Origin: Oscillospiraceae bacterium
Lineage (GTDB): Bacteria; Bacillota; Clostridia; Oscillospirales; Ruminococcaceae
Assembly: GCA_021200775.1 (NCBI GenBank)
Contig: JAJQGB010000004.1
Span: 248,001 to 312,000 of the forward strand
Direction: 5' to 3'
Length of the DNA stretch: 64,000 nucleotides
Shown here: piece after piece, positions 16,569 through 26,767 of the stretch
How the letters are laid out: each line of letters opens with the position of its first letter
Numbering within the stretch: position 1 is the first letter of the stretch
Made by a program: the position numbers and the translations under genes
The notes under the pieces: model-generated
What the model was told of the DNA's origin: nothing
The model's database searches: none
What the model saw: only the letters and a program-made list of their open reading frames with translations

Positions 16569-17756
16569 ATGGAAGAAAACAAAAATGAACAGAACAGCTT
16601 AGAAAGTACAACACAGGAATCAAACTCAACCAACGGCATGTTTTGTCCGTCATGCGGAAGCAGAATTTCTGAAGGAAGCAGTTTTTGCTCACATTGCGGA
16701 GCAAAGCTAAATTCTGACAAAGATTCGGGTATGAAAACAATTAGTGAAAAGAAAAAACACAGCTCTGGCATTGTCGCGTGGTTAATTACTCTTGCAGTCG
16801 TACTCATACTGCTCGTTCCAATTTGTTCTTTTCTTATTCCTCTTGTCTCTGTTTCAACAAGTGATGATTCAAACTCTTCGAGTACAAGCACCACTACTCA
16901 AGTTACAACAAGTGTACCTGAACTTACTACAATCACGAGAGGAACTACAAAAGAAACAACAGTAACGACTGTAACTGAAACAACAACTACACCAGCCACA
17001 ACTATGACTACTGAAACAACTACAAAAGCTACAACTACTACGACTGTGCCTACTACAGAATCATCTCCCAAAATAACATTTGCAACATCTGTTCAAAATA
17101 AAACCGTAGAAATTACATTTAGGGATATTCCGTGGGGCACAAGTTACGCAGATGCTAAAGAACTATTGAGTGATTTAGACTTGTGGAAACTGGCTGGAGA
17201 AAGTTATAAGATCTACTCAGTTGAAGATATAACGCTTGGTGACTACAAAGAAATTTCGTTCGAAAAGAACGATATCAACATTATAGGTAATACATGGAAT
17301 AGCCATATAGATGTAGCAGGTTATACAACCGAAGACATTACATTATTTTTTGCATATGTTCCCGTTGACGGTGTACTGACAAAGACAGAAGAAGATAGTG
17401 CTTTATATGGTGCAAGATATGAATTTAAACCTGAGAACTTATCAGAAGCTGCCGATGATTTGAAAGAGAAGCTTTCATCCCTTTACGGTGAACCCGATTC
17501 AACAAAGACAGATAGCGATATTTGGGGTAATAAATATACATATATTACTTGGACAGGAAAAAGAAACACTGAAGTTGTTATGAAAATATGTGATTCTTCG
17601 CAATGCTCTTTATCGTTCTATTACGATGAGATTTATATATCATACGTTTGGTTAAAAGGTGATGAGTTATTACAAACTGCTTGCGATACACTCATACAAA
17701 ACGAAAAAGATGCAGAATCAAAAGTTTATGGTGATGGTTCCACTGGTGGACTTTAA
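16569..17756 (+). CDS. Zinc-ribbon domain membrane protein with Thr-rich linker
   Basis: FCPSCGSRISEGSSFCSHCGAKL, TM, TTTTT linker, extracellular domain; RBS GGAGG before ATG 16569. Confidence 0.8.
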   Translation: MEENKNEQNSLESTTQESNSTNGMFCPSCGSRISEGSSFCSHCGAKLNSDKDSGMKTISEKKKHSSGIVAWLITLAVVLILLVPICSFLIPLVSVSTSDDSNSSSTSTTTQVTTSVPELTTITRGTTKETTVTTVTETTTTPATTMTTETTTKATTTTTVPTTESSPKITFATSVQNKTVEITFRDIPWGTSYADAKELLSDLDLWKLAGESYKIYSVEDITLGDYKEISFEKNDINIIGNTWNSHIDVAGYTTEDITLFFAYVPVDGVLTKTEEDSALYGARYEFKPENLSEAADDLKEKLSSLYGEPDSTKTDSDIWGNKYTYITWTGKRNTEVVMKICDSSQCSLSFYYDEIYISYVWLKGDELLQTACDTLIQNEKDAESKVYGDGSTGGL

Positions 17757-17763
17757 TACAAAT

Positions 17764-17804
17764 CTAAAAAGCTCAGAAGCGAAAACTTCTGAGCTTTTTT
17801 CATT
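17764..17804. terminator. Bidirectional terminator
   Basis: AAAAGCTCAGAAG-CGAAAA-CTTCTGAGCTTTTTT between convergent genes. Confidence 0.85.
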
Positions 17805-18165
17805 CCTCCGGACAAGTAATCTCCATTATCTTCTCAATAATCAGGTGCAACGACTGGCTTTGGATATTGTCGGCAGCTTTATAGTAGACTTCTTTGCCTT
17901 CACGGCGGCTGGTGATAAGACCGCTGGCTTTAAGGAGCTTCAGGTGGTGGGAAACTGCCGGGCTTGTCATGCCCATGAGGACAGAGATATTAGTTACGCA
18001 CTCCTCACAGTGGCAGAGAAGCCAGAAAATCTGAACCCGGCTACAGTCACCAAGCTGTCGGAATACGTCGGCAACAGCCTGAAAATCAGTCTTTTCGAGG
18101 GTTTCTTTCAAAGATTCTATATCATATTCATCAGTGTGATGATGGGGGAGCAGTTTTTCGGGCAT
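17800..18165 (-). CDS. ArsR/SmtB family metal-responsive repressor
   Basis: VFRQLGDCSRVQIFWLLCHCEECVTNISVLMGMTSPAVSHHLKLLKASGLITSRREGKEVYY. Confidence 0.93.
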   Translation of the reverse strand: MPEKLLPHHHTDEYDIESLKETLEKTDFQAVADVFRQLGDCSRVQIFWLLCHCEECVTNISVLMGMTSPAVSHHLKLLKASGLITSRREGKEVYYKAADNIQSQSLHLIIEKIMEITCPEE

Positions 18166-18287
18166 TATTTTTTCTCCTTGCATTATAATACTGAGTATAT
18201 TATAACACAATAAAACCAGTTAGACAAGGCTTATTGACAGTCAAATTTGCGACATGTGTCGAATTTCAAAAAAATTTGAATTTGCTA

Positions 18288-18352
18288 TTGACAAGATGAC
18301 ACATATAGCATATAATGTAGAAGGACGTTTAAACGACTGCTTAATCGTTTAA
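18288..18352 (+). promoter_or_regulatory. Promoter and candidate ArsR-type operator
   Basis: TTGACA-17 bp-TATAAT, then TTAAACGA-CTGCTTAA-TCGTTTAA inverted repeat (18329-18352). Confidence 0.7.
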
Positions 18353-18392
18353 TACTGCTAATCCAACGTTAAACATGGAAAGGTGATTCAAA

Positions 18393-18611
18393 ATGAAGAA
18401 GACCTATAATATCGAAGTTGACTGTGCCAACTGTGCAAATCTCATGGAAAGTGCGACTAAAAAGACAGCCGGAGTTGCGAACGCTGTTGTAAACTTCATG
18501 ACTCAAAAGATGATTGTCGAGTTTGAGGAAGACGTCGACCAGATGAAGGTCATGAAAGCCGTTCTCAAAGCTTGCAGAAAAGTCGAGCCCGATTGCGAAA
18601 TAGAAATCTGA
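18393..18611 (+). CDS. Heavy-metal-associated (HMA) domain protein
   Basis: YNIEVDCANCANLMESATKKTAGV. Confidence 0.9.
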   Translation: MKKTYNIEVDCANCANLMESATKKTAGVANAVVNFMTQKMIVEFEEDVDQMKVMKAVLKACRKVEPDCEIEI

Positions 18612-18633
18612 ATTTACATGGGCAAAGGGAGAG

Positions 18634-20520
18634 ATGGATATGACTAAAAAGCAGAAAAAAATGCTTGCGAGGATTCTTATAACTGCTGTTATGATGATTC
18701 TTCTGATGGTATTGCCGATTGCAGGGATACCGCAGTTCATCTTGTATCTGTTAGCGTACATAATCATCGGCTATGACATACTTCTCAAAGCTTTCAGAGG
18801 AATTCTGAACGGCAGAGTTTTCGATGAGAATTTTCTGATGGCGATAGCCACCATCGGAGCGTTTGCGCTAGCTATCTATGAACAAAGTGGGGAGTACAGC
18901 GAAGCGATTGCCGTTATGCTTTTCTACCAGATAGGTGAGCTGTTCCAGAGCTATGCCGTCGGGAAAAGTCGTCGCAGTATCAGCGACTTAATGGATATTC
19001 GTCCCGATTATGCCAATATCGAGATTGATGGCAAGCTGACTCAGGTTTCACCGGACGAAGTGGAAATAGGAAGCATTATCGTTGTTCAGCCGGGCGAGAA
19101 GATTCCCATTGACGGCATTATCGAAGAGGGAATCTCAACACTGAATACATCTGCACTGACCGGTGAGAGCCTTCCAAGAGATGTACACACAGGCGATGAA
19201 GTCATCAGCGGTTGCATCAACATGACAGGACTTCTGAGAATCAGAACAACAAAAGCCTTTGGCGAATCAACAGTATCGAAAATTCTTGATTTGGTCGAAA
19301 ATGCAAGCTCTCGGAAATCAAAGTCTGAAGATTTCATCTCAAAATTTGCAAGAATCTATACGCCTGTTGTCTGCTTTTCAGCACTTGCATTGGCAATAAT
19401 TCCGCCGGTAGTCAGACTTATTATGGGACTTCCCGCCGGATTCAGCGATTGGATTTACCGTGCGCTTACATTCCTTGTAATCAGTTGTCCATGCGCATTG
19501 GTTGTCAGCATTCCGTTAAGCTTCTTTGCAGGAATCGGCGGAGCAAGCAAGGAAGGCATCCTTATCAAGGGTTCAAATTATCTCGAAACTCTTTCCGAGA
19601 CAAAATACATAGTCTTCGACAAAACAGGTACTCTCACCGAAGGCTCGTTTGAAGTAAACGCCATCCATCATGGCACTATCGATAATGATAAACTCATCGA
19701 GCTCGCCACACTCGCCGAAAGCGCATCATCTCACCCGATTAGCAAAAGCCTTCAACACGCATATGGCAAAGAACTCGACCGTAGCAGAGTATCAGATATT
19801 TCGGAAATCAGCGGGGAAGGCGTCACTGCAACTGTTGACGGACACAACGTAGCTGTCGGAAACAAGAAACTAATGCAAAGGGTAGGAAGTGAGTATATTT
19901 CTTGCCATTCTGTTGGCACAATTATTCACGTAGCAGTTGATGGGAGCTACTGCGGTCACATAGTGATTTCAGATGTCATAAAGCCTCATGCAATCGAAGC
20001 AATCAAATCTCTTAAACAAAGTGGAATTGAGAAGACAATAATGCTCAGTGGCGATTCAAAAGCTGTCGCTGAAAATGTAGCAAAAACGCTTGGAATCGAT
20101 GAAGTCCACGGTGAACTGATGCCTGACGATAAAGTTACGAAGGTTGAGGAGCTTCTTGCGAAGAAGCAAAGCGGCAAGCTTGCATTCGTTGGCGACGGTA
20201 TCAATGATGCGCCGGTTCTGTCAAGAGCAGATATAGGAATTGCTATGGGAGCTATGGGCTCTGACGCCGCAATAGAAGCGGCAGACGTTGTTCTCATGGA
20301 CGACGATCCGCTGAAAATATCGAAGGCAATAAGGATATCGAAAAAGTGCCTCAGGATAGTGAGAGAAAATATCGTATTCGCAATTGGCATCAAGCTAATC
20401 TGCCTTGTGCTGGGTGCGCTCGGTATGGCAAGCATGTGGCTTGCGATATTCGCAGATGTCGGAGTAATGGTGTTGGCTGTTCTCAATGCTATCAGAGCAT
20501 TGTTTGTTAAAAAATTGTGA
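18634..20520 (+). CDS. cadA: P1B-type heavy-metal (Zn/Cd-type) translocating ATPase
   Basis: CPC motif SCPCALV, DKTGTLTEG, GDGINDAPVL, HP motif SSHPIS. Confidence 0.93.
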   Translation: MDMTKKQKKMLARILITAVMMILLMVLPIAGIPQFILYLLAYIIIGYDILLKAFRGILNGRVFDENFLMAIATIGAFALAIYEQSGEYSEAIAVMLFYQIGELFQSYAVGKSRRSISDLMDIRPDYANIEIDGKLTQVSPDEVEIGSIIVVQPGEKIPIDGIIEEGISTLNTSALTGESLPRDVHTGDEVISGCINMTGLLRIRTTKAFGESTVSKILDLVENASSRKSKSEDFISKFARIYTPVVCFSALALAIIPPVVRLIMGLPAGFSDWIYRALTFLVISCPCALVVSIPLSFFAGIGGASKEGILIKGSNYLETLSETKYIVFDKTGTLTEGSFEVNAIHHGTIDNDKLIELATLAESASSHPISKSLQHAYGKELDRSRVSDISEISGEGVTATVDGHNVAVGNKKLMQRVGSEYISCHSVGTIIHVAVDGSYCGHIVISDVIKPHAIEAIKSLKQSGIEKTIMLSGDSKAVAENVAKTLGIDEVHGELMPDDKVTKVEELLAKKQSGKLAFVGDGINDAPVLSRADIGIAMGAMGSDAAIEAADVVLMDDDPLKISKAIRISKKCLRIVRENIVFAIGIKLICLVLGALGMASMWLAIFADVGVMVLAVLNAIRALFVKKL

Positions 20521-20523
20521 TTT

Positions 20524-20562
20524 TAAACCTGCCACAAACGCTTGGTGTTATGGCAGGTTTTT
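20524..20562 (+). terminator. Rho-independent terminator
   Basis: AACCTGCCA...TGGCAGGTTTTT. Confidence 0.85.
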
Positions 20563-20741
20563 CATATCATCGCCCTAATTTCGCCCGATTCCGCCTTTAA
20601 AAGTTGCACTTTTTCTGGCATAACGCCGAAATTAATATTTGCTCTTGAAATAATCTTGCCAAATTGATATAGTAGAAGTGTGAAAATGTGATTTATGTAA
20701 TGGGAATGTAAAAGAAAAGATGACGTCTTGAAAGGATAGTT

Positions 20742-22508
20742 ATGGATCTAGCTCATATTATTTCTCTTATTGGCGGAGTGGCATTCTTCCTGTTTGGAAT
20801 GGAAACTATGGGAAACGGACTTAAAAGTCTTGCCGGAAACAGAATGGAGGGAATTCTCTTCAGGCTTTCCTCGCCCGCAATCAAAGGCTTCTTCCTGGGA
20901 ATATTGGTTACTGCCGTAATTCAGTCTTCCGGCGCTACAACAGTCATGGTTATAAGCTTCGTAAGTGCGGGAATGATGACACTTACTCAGGCTATTCCTA
21001 TAGTTTTAGGCACGAATATCGGTACCACAATGACCGGCTGGATTCTTTCCATTTCCGGTTCTGAAAGCGTTGCGGGACAGCTTCTGTCAACCGAAGTTCT
21101 TATAGCTGTATTCGCTACAATCGGCGCACTTCTTTACATGTTCACAAATAAAAACTCGACCAAGAGCATCGGACTTGTCCTTCTGGGGCTCAGCACAATT
21201 CTTCTGTCGATGTCTCTTATAAGCGATTCTGTCGACCCTTTGAAAGAAAGCGTAGCGTTCCAGAATATACTTCTTCTCTTCAAAAATCCTGTATTGGGCG
21301 TTTTAGCCGGCATATTCGTAGCCGCAATAATTCAATCTTGTTCTGCCGGTGTCGGTATTTTGCAGGCACTCTGTACATCCGTTGTAATCCCATACAGCGT
21401 ATGTCTTCCTTTGATTTTAGGTATTAAAATTGGTGCAAGCTCTCCCGTTCTTATTGCAATGGTAGGGAAGAATAAAAACTCCAAGCGAACGGCTTTGGTA
21501 TATCTCATAGCGAATGTACTCACTGCCTTGCTTGTAGCTATTATTCTTATTCCTATAAATGCAATCGTTGGAGGGCTTTCATTTATGAATGAGAGTGCCA
21601 CTACTACTGGTATTGCGTTTATGAACTCAATAATCAGTGTCTTCGGCATGATAGTTCTCCTTCCCATGAGCAAACTTATTGAGAAGATATGCTATATACT
21701 GATTAAACCCGACCCGTCAGAAAGCGAAGACCTGACCGAAATTGACTCCCTCGACGAGAACCTACTTGATTACGTTCCAGCCGCAATTGAAGTCAGCCGC
21801 AAAGCCGCCTTGAAGATGTGCGACATCGCAAGAAAAAATATATTCAGAGCCATCAGACTCATTACAGAATATGACAAATCGAAATACCAGAAGGTCGCCG
21901 AGAAGGAATCTCTCTGCGACAAATACGAGGACAAGCTTGGAAACTATCTAGTAAAGATAGGGAAGAACGTCATGGACGAGAAGCAACAGGCGATTTCAAG
22001 TGAACTGTTGAGCGTAATCGGCGATTTTGAAAGGATAAGCGACCATGCGGCAAATATTGCAGAAAATGCCGAGGAAATCCACGACAAAAAGATTGTATTT
22101 TCAGACGAAGCGGCAGAGGAGCTACAGCTTCTTACAGATGCCGTAAGCGAAATTATTAACCTTGCTTCTTCAGCGTTTGTCGAAAGAAGAAGAGACCTTG
22201 CAGTCAAAGTCGAGCCTCTCGAAGAGACAATCGACGAAATGTCAAAAGTAATCAAGAATAATCATATCGAGCGTGTACAATCGGGTGCGTGCACAATAGT
22301 AACCGGATTCGTCTACAGCGACCTGCTCACAAACTTTGAAAGAGTTGCCGACCACTGTTCAAATATTGCGCTTTCAGTTTTACATAGCTACGACCTGAAC
22401 GCAGAAGGACACACATATGTCGCTCAGATTCCGGAATCTCCCGAATTCCGTCAGAATCTTGAAGACTACAGAGAGAAATATCTCTTTACAATCCCGAAAA
22501 ACAAATAA
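20742..22508 (+). CDS. Na/Pi cotransporter family protein with PhoU-like C-terminal domain
   Basis: GGVAFFLFGMETMGNGLKSLAG, QSSGATTVMVISFV, QSCSAGVG repeats. Confidence 0.94.
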   Translation: MDLAHIISLIGGVAFFLFGMETMGNGLKSLAGNRMEGILFRLSSPAIKGFFLGILVTAVIQSSGATTVMVISFVSAGMMTLTQAIPIVLGTNIGTTMTGWILSISGSESVAGQLLSTEVLIAVFATIGALLYMFTNKNSTKSIGLVLLGLSTILLSMSLISDSVDPLKESVAFQNILLLFKNPVLGVLAGIFVAAIIQSCSAGVGILQALCTSVVIPYSVCLPLILGIKIGASSPVLIAMVGKNKNSKRTALVYLIANVLTALLVAIILIPINAIVGGLSFMNESATTTGIAFMNSIISVFGMIVLLPMSKLIEKICYILIKPDPSESEDLTEIDSLDENLLDYVPAAIEVSRKAALKMCDIARKNIFRAIRLITEYDKSKYQKVAEKESLCDKYEDKLGNYLVKIGKNVMDEKQQAISSELLSVIGDFERISDHAANIAENAEEIHDKKIVFSDEAAEELQLLTDAVSEIINLASSAFVERRRDLAVKVEPLEETIDEMSKVIKNNHIERVQSGACTIVTGFVYSDLLTNFERVADHCSNIALSVLHSYDLNAEGHTYVAQIPESPEFRQNLEDYREKYLFTIPKNK

Positions 22509-22524
22509 AATTCAGATTTATTTA

Positions 22525-22553
22525 TTGACACCACGGCTTTAAAATGTTATACT
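22525..22553 (+). promoter_or_regulatory. Sigma-A promoter upstream of ZTP riboswitch
   Basis: TTGACA-17 bp-TATACT. Confidence 0.8.
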
Positions 22554-22558
22554 TTCAT

Positions 22559-22675
22559 CAGCCTGTTTTCGTGACTGACGGTAATGTGAATCAACACAAG
22601 TGAAGCGAAAACATTAATGCCGACCGTCTGGGCAGAGCTATCTTACATAATCAGTAGGGTAGTCTGCCTTATTTT
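22559..22675 (+). ncRNA. ZTP (pfl) riboswitch with terminator-type expression platform
   Basis: TCGTGACTGACGG ... GCCGACCGTCTGGGCA conserved halves; terminator hairpin 22631-22668 plus TTATTTT; precedes glyA. Confidence 0.92.
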
Positions 22676-22717
22676 GTACATTCGCAAATCTAAAATAAAT
22701 GCAAAGGAGCAATCATC

Positions 22718-23956
22718 ATGTTTTTTGAGAGTCTTAAAAACTTTGACCCGGAGGTAGCCGCATCATGTGAGCGTGAACTCAATCGCCAGCGCCACAATAT
22801 CGAGCTTATCGCTTCTGAGAATATCGTTTCCGAAGGAGTACTTCTTGCGGCAGGAAGTGTTCTCACAAACAAGTACGCCGAGGGATACCCTGCAAAGAGA
22901 TACTACGGCGGATGCCAGTATGTAGATGAGGTAGAGGAGATAGCTAGAGAACGTGCCAAGAAGCTCTTTGGAGCAGATCACGCCAACGTCCAGCCTCATA
23001 GCGGCGCAAACGCAAATCTTGCTACTTTCTTTGCACTTCTGCAGCCGGGCGACACCGTCCTTTCGATGAGTCTCGCACACGGCGGACATCTTTCACACGG
23101 TTCACCTGTCAACATCTCCGGCAAGTATTTCCACATTGTTCCTTATGGAGTTTCCGACGAAACCCAAACAATTGATTACGACGAAGTCGAGCGTCTGGCT
23201 CTCGAATGTAAGCCAAAGCTAATCTTAGCTGGTGCTTCCGCATATCCGAGAATCATCGACTTCAAGCGGTTCAGAGAAATTGCAGACGAAGTGGGAGCGT
23301 ATCTGATGGTGGACATGGCTCACATTGCCGGTCTTGTCGCCGCTGGACTTCATCCGAGCCCGATTCCTTATGCAGATGTTGTCACAACCACAACCCACAA
23401 AACTTTAAGAGGACCCAGAGGCGGACTTATTCTCTGCAAGGAACAATACGCAAAGGCAATAGACAAGGCAATCTTCCCCGGAACTCAGGGGGGACCGCTT
23501 ATGCACATCATCGCCGCAAAGGCTGTAGCATTCGGCGAAGCACTTACACCTGAATTTAAGGACTACCAGAAGCAGATTATTGCAAATGCTCAGACGCTTG
23601 CAGACGAATTTACTGCTCACGGAATCAAGCTTGTTTCTGGAGGCACTGACAATCACCTCATGCTTCTTGATTTAAGAGGAACCGGCGTCACCGGCAAGGA
23701 GCTCGAACACCGCCTTGACGAAGTTCACATCACAGCAAACAAGAACGCAATCCCGAACGACCCTGAGAGTCCGTTTATTACAAGCGGCTTGAGAGTCGGC
23801 ACTCCCGCCGTAACCACTAGAGGCTTCGGCGAAAGCGAGATGAAACTCATCGCTGGATGGATTTGCGACTGCATAAGCGATTTCGATGCAAATAAGGAAA
23901 GAGTTACAAATGAGGTTGTCTCGCTCTGCGAGAAATTCCCGATTTACGATAAGTAA
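22718..23956 (+). CDS. glyA: Serine hydroxymethyltransferase
   Basis: [32 protein letters not shown]-Lys motif. Confidence 0.97.
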   Translation: MFFESLKNFDPEVAASCERELNRQRHNIELIASENIVSEGVLLAAGSVLTNKYAEGYPAKRYYGGCQYVDEVEEIARERAKKLFGADHANVQPHSGANANLATFFALLQPGDTVLSMSLAHGGHLSHGSPVNISGKYFHIVPYGVSDETQTIDYDEVERLALECKPKLILAGASAYPRIIDFKRFREIADEVGAYLMVDMAHIAGLVAAGLHPSPIPYADVVTTTTHKTLRGPRGGLILCKEQYAKAIDKAIFPGTQGGPLMHIIAAKAVAFGEALTPEFKDYQKQIIANAQTLADEFTAHGIKLVSGGTDNHLMLLDLRGTGVTGKELEHRLDEVHITANKNAIPNDPESPFITSGLRVGTPAVTTRGFGESEMKLIAGWICDCISDFDANKERVTNEVVSLCEKFPIYDK

Positions 23957-23976
23957 TCTCATAAGAGGTGAATATC

Positions 23977-25647
23977 ATGAAAACAGATATTGAAATCGCC
24001 CAGGAATCCGTAATGCTTCCCATCACAAAGATAGCCGAGATTGCAGGAATTGATGAGGACTCGATAGAGCAATACGGAAAGTACAAGGCTAAAGTCGACC
24101 CGAAAATCATCAATGACAATTCGAGAAAGAATGGCAAGCTTATTCTTGTAACTGCAATCACTCCGACTCCTGCCGGTGAAGGCAAAACCACTACAACCAT
24201 CGGTCTTGCAGATGGTCTCAGAAAAATAGGGAAGAACTCGGTTGTAGCCCTCAGAGAACCTTCTTTGGGTCCCGTTTTCGGAATCAAAGGCGGAGCCGCT
24301 GGCGGCGGATATGCTCAGGTGGTTCCGATGGAGGACATCAACCTTCATTTCACCGGTGACTTCCACGCAATAGGTGCCGCAAACAATCTTCTTGCCGCCA
24401 TGATTGACAATCACATTCAGCAGGGAAATGCTCTTGGAATCGACCCTAGAAGAATCACCTGGAAGAGATGTGTCGACATGAACGACCGTCAGCTGAGATT
24501 CATAGTTGACGGCTTGGGAGGAAAGCCTAACGGCACTCCTCGTGAAGACGGCTTCGACATTACCGTTGCAAGCGAAATTATGGCTGTATTCTGTCTTGCA
24601 AACTCTATCGATGACCTGAAAGACAGACTCGGCAGAATAATTATTGGCTATACCTACTCGGGCGAGCCGGTTACTGCTTCTCAGCTTAAAGCAGTAGGAG
24701 CAATGGCGGCACTTCTGAAGGACGCCTTGAAACCGAATCTTGTACAGACTCTGGAACACACTCCGGCTTTAGTACATGGTGGACCTTTTGCAAATATCGC
24801 TCACGGTTGCAATTCCGTCCTGGCAACAAAGCTTGCAATGAAGCTCGGAGATTATGCCGTAACTGAAGCCGGCTTCGGCGCCGATTTGGGGGCAGAGAAG
24901 TTCCTAGATATCAAGTGCCGCATGGCAGGACTCACTCCTTCAGCAGTCGTAATAGTCGCAACTGTCAGAGCTTTAAAAATGCACGGCGGTCTTGCAAAAA
25001 CCGAGCTCGGAAAAGAGGATTTGGATGCCTTGAAGAAAGGTCTGCCGAATCTCCTCAGGCACGTTTCTAACATAAAAAATGTCTATGGTCTGCCGTCTGT
25101 AGTAGCAGTAAACAGGTTCCCGACAGATACCGATGCGGAGATAAATCTCGTCATTGAAGAATGTCGGAAGCTTGGCGTCAACACCGTTCTCTCAGATGTC
25201 TGGGCAAAGGGCGGGGAAGGCGGAATCGAACTTGCCAACGAAGTAGTCAGTCTTTGTGAGGAAGAGACTTCTAACTTCACCTACAGCTGCTCTGATGACA
25301 TGAGCCTTGAAGAGAAGATTAACGTAGTAGTCACTAAAGTTTATGGCGGAAACGGCGTAACCTACCTGCCGGCGGCAAAGAAAGAACTTGCAAGACTCAC
25401 TGAACTCGGCTTCGGCAATCTTCCTGTCTGCATTGCAAAGACTCAGTATTCGTTCTCTGATGACCCGACAAAGCTCGGAGCACCTGAAGACTTCACCGTC
25501 ACTGTAAAGAACGTCAAAGTCTCAGCTGGTGCCGGATTTGTAGTCGTCCTGACGGGGGACATAATGACTATGCCCGGTCTTCCAAAATCTCCTGCGGCTG
25601 AAAGAATAGATGTAAGCTCAGACGGAGTTATAACAGGGCTGTTTTAA
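23977..25647 (+). CDS. fhs: Formate-tetrahydrofolate ligase
   Basis: [43 protein letters not shown]. Confidence 0.97.
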   Translation: MKTDIEIAQESVMLPITKIAEIAGIDEDSIEQYGKYKAKVDPKIINDNSRKNGKLILVTAITPTPAGEGKTTTTIGLADGLRKIGKNSVVALREPSLGPVFGIKGGAAGGGYAQVVPMEDINLHFTGDFHAIGAANNLLAAMIDNHIQQGNALGIDPRRITWKRCVDMNDRQLRFIVDGLGGKPNGTPREDGFDITVASEIMAVFCLANSIDDLKDRLGRIIIGYTYSGEPVTASQLKAVGAMAALLKDALKPNLVQTLEHTPALVHGGPFANIAHGCNSVLATKLAMKLGDYAVTEAGFGADLGAEKFLDIKCRMAGLTPSAVVIVATVRALKMHGGLAKTELGKEDLDALKKGLPNLLRHVSNIKNVYGLPSVVAVNRFPTDTDAEINLVIEECRKLGVNTVLSDVWAKGGEGGIELANEVVSLCEEETSNFTYSCSDDMSLEEKINVVVTKVYGGNGVTYLPAAKKELARLTELGFGNLPVCIAKTQYSFSDDPTKLGAPEDFTVTVKNVKVSAGAGFVVVLTGDIMTMPGLPKSPAAERIDVSSDGVITGLF

Positions 25648-25654
25648 GAAATAA

Positions 25655-25690
25655 TAAGAACCGGCAGTGTGATTCTGCCGGTTTTCTTAT
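25655..25690 (+). terminator. Rho-independent terminator after fhs
   Basis: AACCGGCAG...CTGCCGGTTTTCTT. Confidence 0.8.
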
Positions 25691-25725
25691 CAAAAAAGTC
25701 GCCGCAACACTAATTGCGACGACTA

Positions 25726-25802
25726 TGGTCGGGATGACAGGACTCGAACCTGCGGCATCCTGCTCCCAAAGCAGGCGCTCTACCAAACTGAGCCACATCC
25801 CG
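25726..25802 (-). tRNA. tRNA-Pro (UGG)
   Basis: Minus-strand CGGGATGTGGCTCAGTTTGGTAGAGCGCCTGCTTTGGGAGCAGG...CATCCCGACCA. Confidence 0.97.
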
Positions 25803-26010
25803 ATTGAATTGACACCATGTATTATAGCCGCATTTTTCGATTCTGTCAATATCTTTTTTTGAACTTGTGAGTATAATTGTTCAGGATATAGCCATTTTTA
25901 TAAGAAGTGGCGAAAATTCTTTTTGTCGTTCAAAAAAGTATTGACAGACGATTGTGCAAATGGTATAATGAGTACGGTTAAAAACCATATTATATTAGGA
26001 GGAAAATAAC

Positions 26011-26676
26011 ATGAAGAAAATTTTGGCAATTGTCATGGCAGTCGCAATGGTTATGGCTCTCTCTGTAACCGCTTTTGCTGCTGAGCTCGAAGCTACCCTT
26101 TCTTTGGATAACCTCGGCTACTACGGCGGAACCGATAACACCGGTGTAACCGAAGTTGATGGCGGACTTAACTGCAGTGGTGCACAGTTCGACGTTATGC
26201 TTCCTGTAACCGTTGAAGTTGGCGAGACCGTTACCATCCACATCAAGGGTTCTTCTGACGGCGATTTCAGAGTTTGGCTCATCGACAGCGCTAACACCGC
26301 TTCAAATCAGGTTTATTCTACTACTGATTTGGGTCTTTCTGGCGGAGAGTTCGACACCTATGTCACTCTTACCTGCTCTGACTACGACTCTAAGGGCGTA
26401 ACCTCTGCAAGTGCTATCTCCTTCAAGGGCATTGCTTATGGCACCAACCTTGACAACTTCACTATCACCTACATTGGCGTAGTTACCGATGGCGAAGAAG
26501 TTGCTGAGACCACTGACGATGCTGATGCTACTGAAGAGACTGCTGATGCTTCCGAAGAGACCACTGAAGCTGCTGAGACAACAACCACTACTACCAATGC
26601 TGACACCGGCGTTGTTCTGGCTGTTCTCCCGATGGCTGTAGCTGCTGCTGCTGTTGTTGCTTCCAAGAGAAGATAA
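26011..26676 (+). CDS. Secreted protein with Thr/Glu-rich linker and C-terminal sorting-like tail
   Basis: Signal peptide MKKILAIVMAVAMVMALSVTAFA; tail NADTGVVLAVLPMAVAAAAVVASKRR. Confidence 0.75.
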   Translation: MKKILAIVMAVAMVMALSVTAFAAELEATLSLDNLGYYGGTDNTGVTEVDGGLNCSGAQFDVMLPVTVEVGETVTIHIKGSSDGDFRVWLIDSANTASNQVYSTTDLGLSGGEFDTYVTLTCSDYDSKGVTSASAISFKGIAYGTNLDNFTITYIGVVTDGEEVAETTDDADATEETADASEETTEAAETTTTTTNADTGVVLAVLPMAVAAAAVVASKRR

Positions 26677-26708
26677 TCTGACAGAAACAAAGTTGAACAA
26701 AGACAACT

Positions 26709-26745
26709 GAAAAGAAATGCCTCCTTTCGGGGGCATTCTTTTTGT
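26709..26745 (+). terminator. Rho-independent terminator
   Basis: GAAATGCCTCC-TTTC-GGGGGCATTCTTTTT. Confidence 0.8.
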
Positions 26746-26767
26746 GCTTATATTTGGAGTAGGGAAG

